From: an uncultured Chromatiaceae bacterium
Lineage (GTDB): Bacteria > Pseudomonadota > Gammaproteobacteria > Enterobacterales > Alteromonadaceae
Direction of reading: 5' to 3'
DNA: 16,082 nucleotides
Assembly (NCBI GenBank): GCA_946482615.1
Contig: CAMLSF010000090.1
Coordinates: 1-16,082, forward strand
The notes under the pieces: model-generated
Seen by the model: only the letters and a program-made list of their open reading frames with translations
Told to the model about the DNA's origin: nothing
Databases searched by the model: none
Program-made: the position numbers and the translations under genes
In this document: piece by piece, positions 15,216-16,082 of the stretch
How positions within the stretch are numbered: position 1 is the stretch's first letter
Layout: every line of letters starts with the position of its first letter

Positions 15216-16082
15216 ATGAAGCGATTTGCAGTAAAAACACAACTCATAAAGCTGAGTCTGTTCAGCATTGGTCTGGCGCTGACCAGTGCCTCAGTTCAGG
15301 CTAACAATGCCTTACCTGATATTGGCGGTAATGCCTTTTCAACCTTAACACCTGATAAAGAGAAGCAGTTGGGGGACGTGATGATGCGTCAAACCAAAGG
15401 CCAGTTGCCTATGGTGTATGACCCTCTGATGGACGAATACCTGAACTCTATGGGCAACCAGATGGTGGCTAAAGCTCAGGATGTTAAATTTCCATTCCGC
15501 TTTTATTGGGTCAATGATAAAAACATTAACGCTTTTGCGACTTTGGGCGGCAACATAGTCTCCCACACCGGCACTCTGGCCGTGTCTGACAGCGAAAGCG
15601 AATTTGCTTCTGTGATAGCACACGAAATATCTCACGTCACCCAGCGTCACATAGCGCGTTCTGTCGAAGCCCGCTCTGAAAACGGTCCTTTGACCCTGGC
15701 GGGGATCCTGGGTTCTATATTACTGGCGACAGTGAACCCGGAAGCCGGTATGGCAGGTATTATGGCCTCTCAGGGGCTGGCACAACAAAGTGCGATTAAC
15801 TTTACCCGCAGTAACGAACAGGAAGCGGACCGTATTGGTATTCAACTGATGGCAGATGCCGGCTATAACCCTTACGCTGTGCCGGAGTTTTTTAACAAAC
15901 TGGCGGAAAAGAGCCGTTTTGCCAATACTCAGCTGGCCTTTTTGTACACTCACCCTCTGTCGCAATCCCGGGTTGCAGATTCACGTTTAAGGGCGGAACA
16001 ATTTCCTAAACGTTTTGTTGCTGACAGCCAGGATTACACCCTGGTAAAAGCCCGGGTAATGGCGCGTTACCATTACCAGACC
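15216..16082 (+). CDS. bepA: Beta-barrel assembly-enhancing protease BepA (5' part)
   Basis: The first 289 residues of an M48 zinc metalloprotease; the gene runs off the window edge with the frame open (E. coli BepA has 487 residues, with a C-terminal TPR domain not seen here). BepA is periplasmic, helps LptD and other outer-membrane proteins assemble, and degrades stalled ones at the BAM complex. A signal peptide (1-29, ending SVQA) is followed by the protease domain: HEISH (136-140) with zinc ligands His136 and His140 and catalytic Glu137, third ligand Glu201 in NEQEAD, and His246 in THPL. These are the numbers of the E. coli residues. Other matches include INAFATLGGNIVSHTG and VTQRHIAR. 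The ATG at 15216 opens the signal peptide, but the Shine-Dalgarno is weak (GAG, 12 bases away). Confidence 0.95.
   Translation, partial: MKRFAVKTQLIKLSLFSIGLALTSASVQANNALPDIGGNAFSTLTPDKEKQLGDVMMRQTKGQLPMVYDPLMDEYLNSMGNQMVAKAQDVKFPFRFYWVNDKNINAFATLGGNIVSHTGTLAVSDSESEFASVIAHEISHVTQRHIARSVEARSENGPLTLAGILGSILLATVNPEAGMAGIMASQGLAQQSAINFTRSNEQEADRIGIQLMADAGYNPYAVPEFFNKLAEKSRFANTQLAFLYTHPLSQSRVADSRLRAEQFPKRFVADSQDYTLVKARVMARYHYQT

Noticed and set aside
15345..15965. Minus-strand frames opposite bepA
   Set aside because: The plus-strand frame encodes an unmistakable BepA protease domain with HEISH, NEQEAD and THPL; the antisense frames have no features.

Overview
The window looks like a chromosomal segment of a gammaproteobacterium, probably a Rheinheimera-like or other Alteromonadales/Chromatiaceae aquatic bacterium. 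The basis is protein resemblance recalled from memory to Escherichia coli orthologues, the E. coli-like neighbourhood (bamC-dapA | gcvR-bcp ... bepA, with hda nearby), and moderate base composition. The species is an inference. The DNA is densely coding; there is no tRNA or rRNA gene, CRISPR array, insertion sequence or prophage.

Minus strand, 24-10470: a secreted S8 (subtilisin-like) protease with a C-terminal PPC domain; pheS-pheT-ihfA (phenylalanyl-tRNA synthetase and the IHF alpha subunit); marC-like gene, a DUF2066 gene and hda (replication-initiation control), closely packed with a 1-base overlap between the last two; and dapA-bamC (lysine/cell-wall precursor synthesis and the BAM lipoprotein), in which the bamC ribosome-binding site overlaps the dapA stop codon. 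Good intrinsic terminators follow the protease, ihfA and bamC.

Plus strand, 10613-16082: gcvR-bcp (glycine-cleavage regulator and a thiol peroxidase) runs divergently from dapA. Next comes a two-gene unit, a periplasmic PQQ-dependent aldose sugar dehydrogenase (YliI/Asd type) and, 16 bases later, a TonB-dependent receptor closely resembling E. coli PqqU (YncD), the outer-membrane importer of the cofactor PQQ. The window ends inside bepA, a periplasmic M48 metalloprotease/chaperone for outer-membrane protein assembly.

The most interesting part is the PQQ unit. Its gene pair pairs cofactor uptake with a cofactor-using enzyme. It is preceded by two near-palindromic TGGnnnCCA elements centred 32 bp apart, which together form a perfect 12-bp inverted repeat. 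A textbook intrinsic terminator (10-bp stem, 4-base loop, T8) lies inside the signal-peptide codons of the receptor gene, which suggests translation-coupled attenuation between enzyme and transporter. The unit sits between bcp and bepA, in a neighbourhood where E. coli has other genes, so it looks like an accessory insertion in a conserved region. BepA and BamC both serve the outer-membrane protein assembly on which a receptor like PqqU depends.
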